Below are positions 63,815 to 64,000 of a DNA stretch of 64,000 bases, piece by piece. Source of the DNA: Arbacia lixula (taxonomy: Eukaryota; Echinodermata; Echinoidea; Arbacioida; Arbaciidae); the NCBI GenBank assembly GCA_963669155.1, contig OZ022581.1, positions 6,091,061 through 6,155,060 on the forward strand. The letters are read 5' to 3'. The position numbers were made by a program, and so were the translations under genes. Numbering within the stretch: the stretch's first letter is position 1; every line of letters begins with the position of its first letter. The notes under the pieces are model-generated. The model had not been told where the DNA came from, ran no database searches, and saw only the letters and a list, made by a program, of their open reading frames with translations.

Positions 63815-64000
63815 ATGCGCAGTGCAAGCCTTTCATTTCCCCACACAGTATTCCACCAAAACAAGTGTGCAATTCTCTATCACCTCGTACCAAAATCGAC
63901 CTAGAATTTCACTTTTCTATATTTTATATGAATTATGAAAGGTATCTATTTTCTCACCGATACCGCACAGGTAAGCAAATTTTGATTACTTCTTGCTTTT
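63815..64000 (+). promoter_or_regulatory. Promoter/leader-like module ending in a splice donor (copy 2)
   Basis: Closely matches 28165-28390: GCAAGCCTTTCATTTCCCC, ACAAGTGTGCAATTCTC, CACCTCGTACCAAAAT and TCTCACCGATACCGCACAG|GTAAG. The upstream flanks differ (GC-rich at copy 1, CRE-like at copy 2). Whatever it leads into lies past the window. Confidence 0.5.

Overview
This window is animal (metazoan) nuclear DNA. It has split genes with GT/AG introns, conserved metazoan proteins, and a dense mix of non-LTR retrotransposon debris, hairpin MITEs, tRNA-derived modules, microsatellites and long G/C homopolymers. The AT-rich background and repeat style fit a marine invertebrate, probably a non-vertebrate deuterostome such as an echinoderm. 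That is an inference; no marker here fixes the species. There is one assembly gap of 200 Ns at 5641-5840.

Three protein-coding genes are recognisable. (1) 146-3059, plus strand: the last three exons of a Spire-type actin nucleator, carrying its C-terminal FYVE-like zinc finger; the rest lies upstream of the window. (2) 13749-19023, minus strand: a complete four-exon, 311-residue sterol C5-desaturase (lathosterol oxidase, SC5D-like) with all three histidine boxes. (3) 37165-57155, plus strand: the first five exons of NAGPA, the uncovering enzyme that finishes the mannose-6-phosphate tag on lysosomal hydrolases. Its first exon is inferred and its 3' exons were not found in the window. The three genes are unrelated in function and do not form a cluster.

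The rest is mostly mobile DNA. 0.8-2.1 kb holds a hairpin element nested in the inverted repeat of another. 3.3 kb holds a near-perfect hairpin just after the Spire stop. 5.2-5.6 kb is a minisatellite that runs into the gap. 7.6-12.5 kb is a head-to-tail duplication. 22.8-29.3 kb holds duplicated blocks of unknown origin plus decayed LINE endonuclease pieces. 29.9-35.2 kb holds a repeat with nuclear-receptor-like half-sites, then a LINE interrupted twice. NAGPA intron 1 (37.4-44.4 kb) contains MITEs and LINE 3' ends. NAGPA intron 4 (46.2-57.0 kb) contains an L1-like LINE interrupted by several insertions, then an RTE-like LINE. 57.6-58.5 kb is a striking palindromic array of TATCATGATA units. 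60.5-62.2 kb is another half-site repeat carrying two MITEs.

I found no clear new multi-gene system. The most unusual signals are (a) a dispersed repeat family whose ~160-bp internal units carry consecutive AGGTCA half-sites in DR1 spacing, (b) the inverted TATCATGATA array, and (c) a promoter-like module ending in a splice donor that occurs at both 28.2 kb and the right edge.
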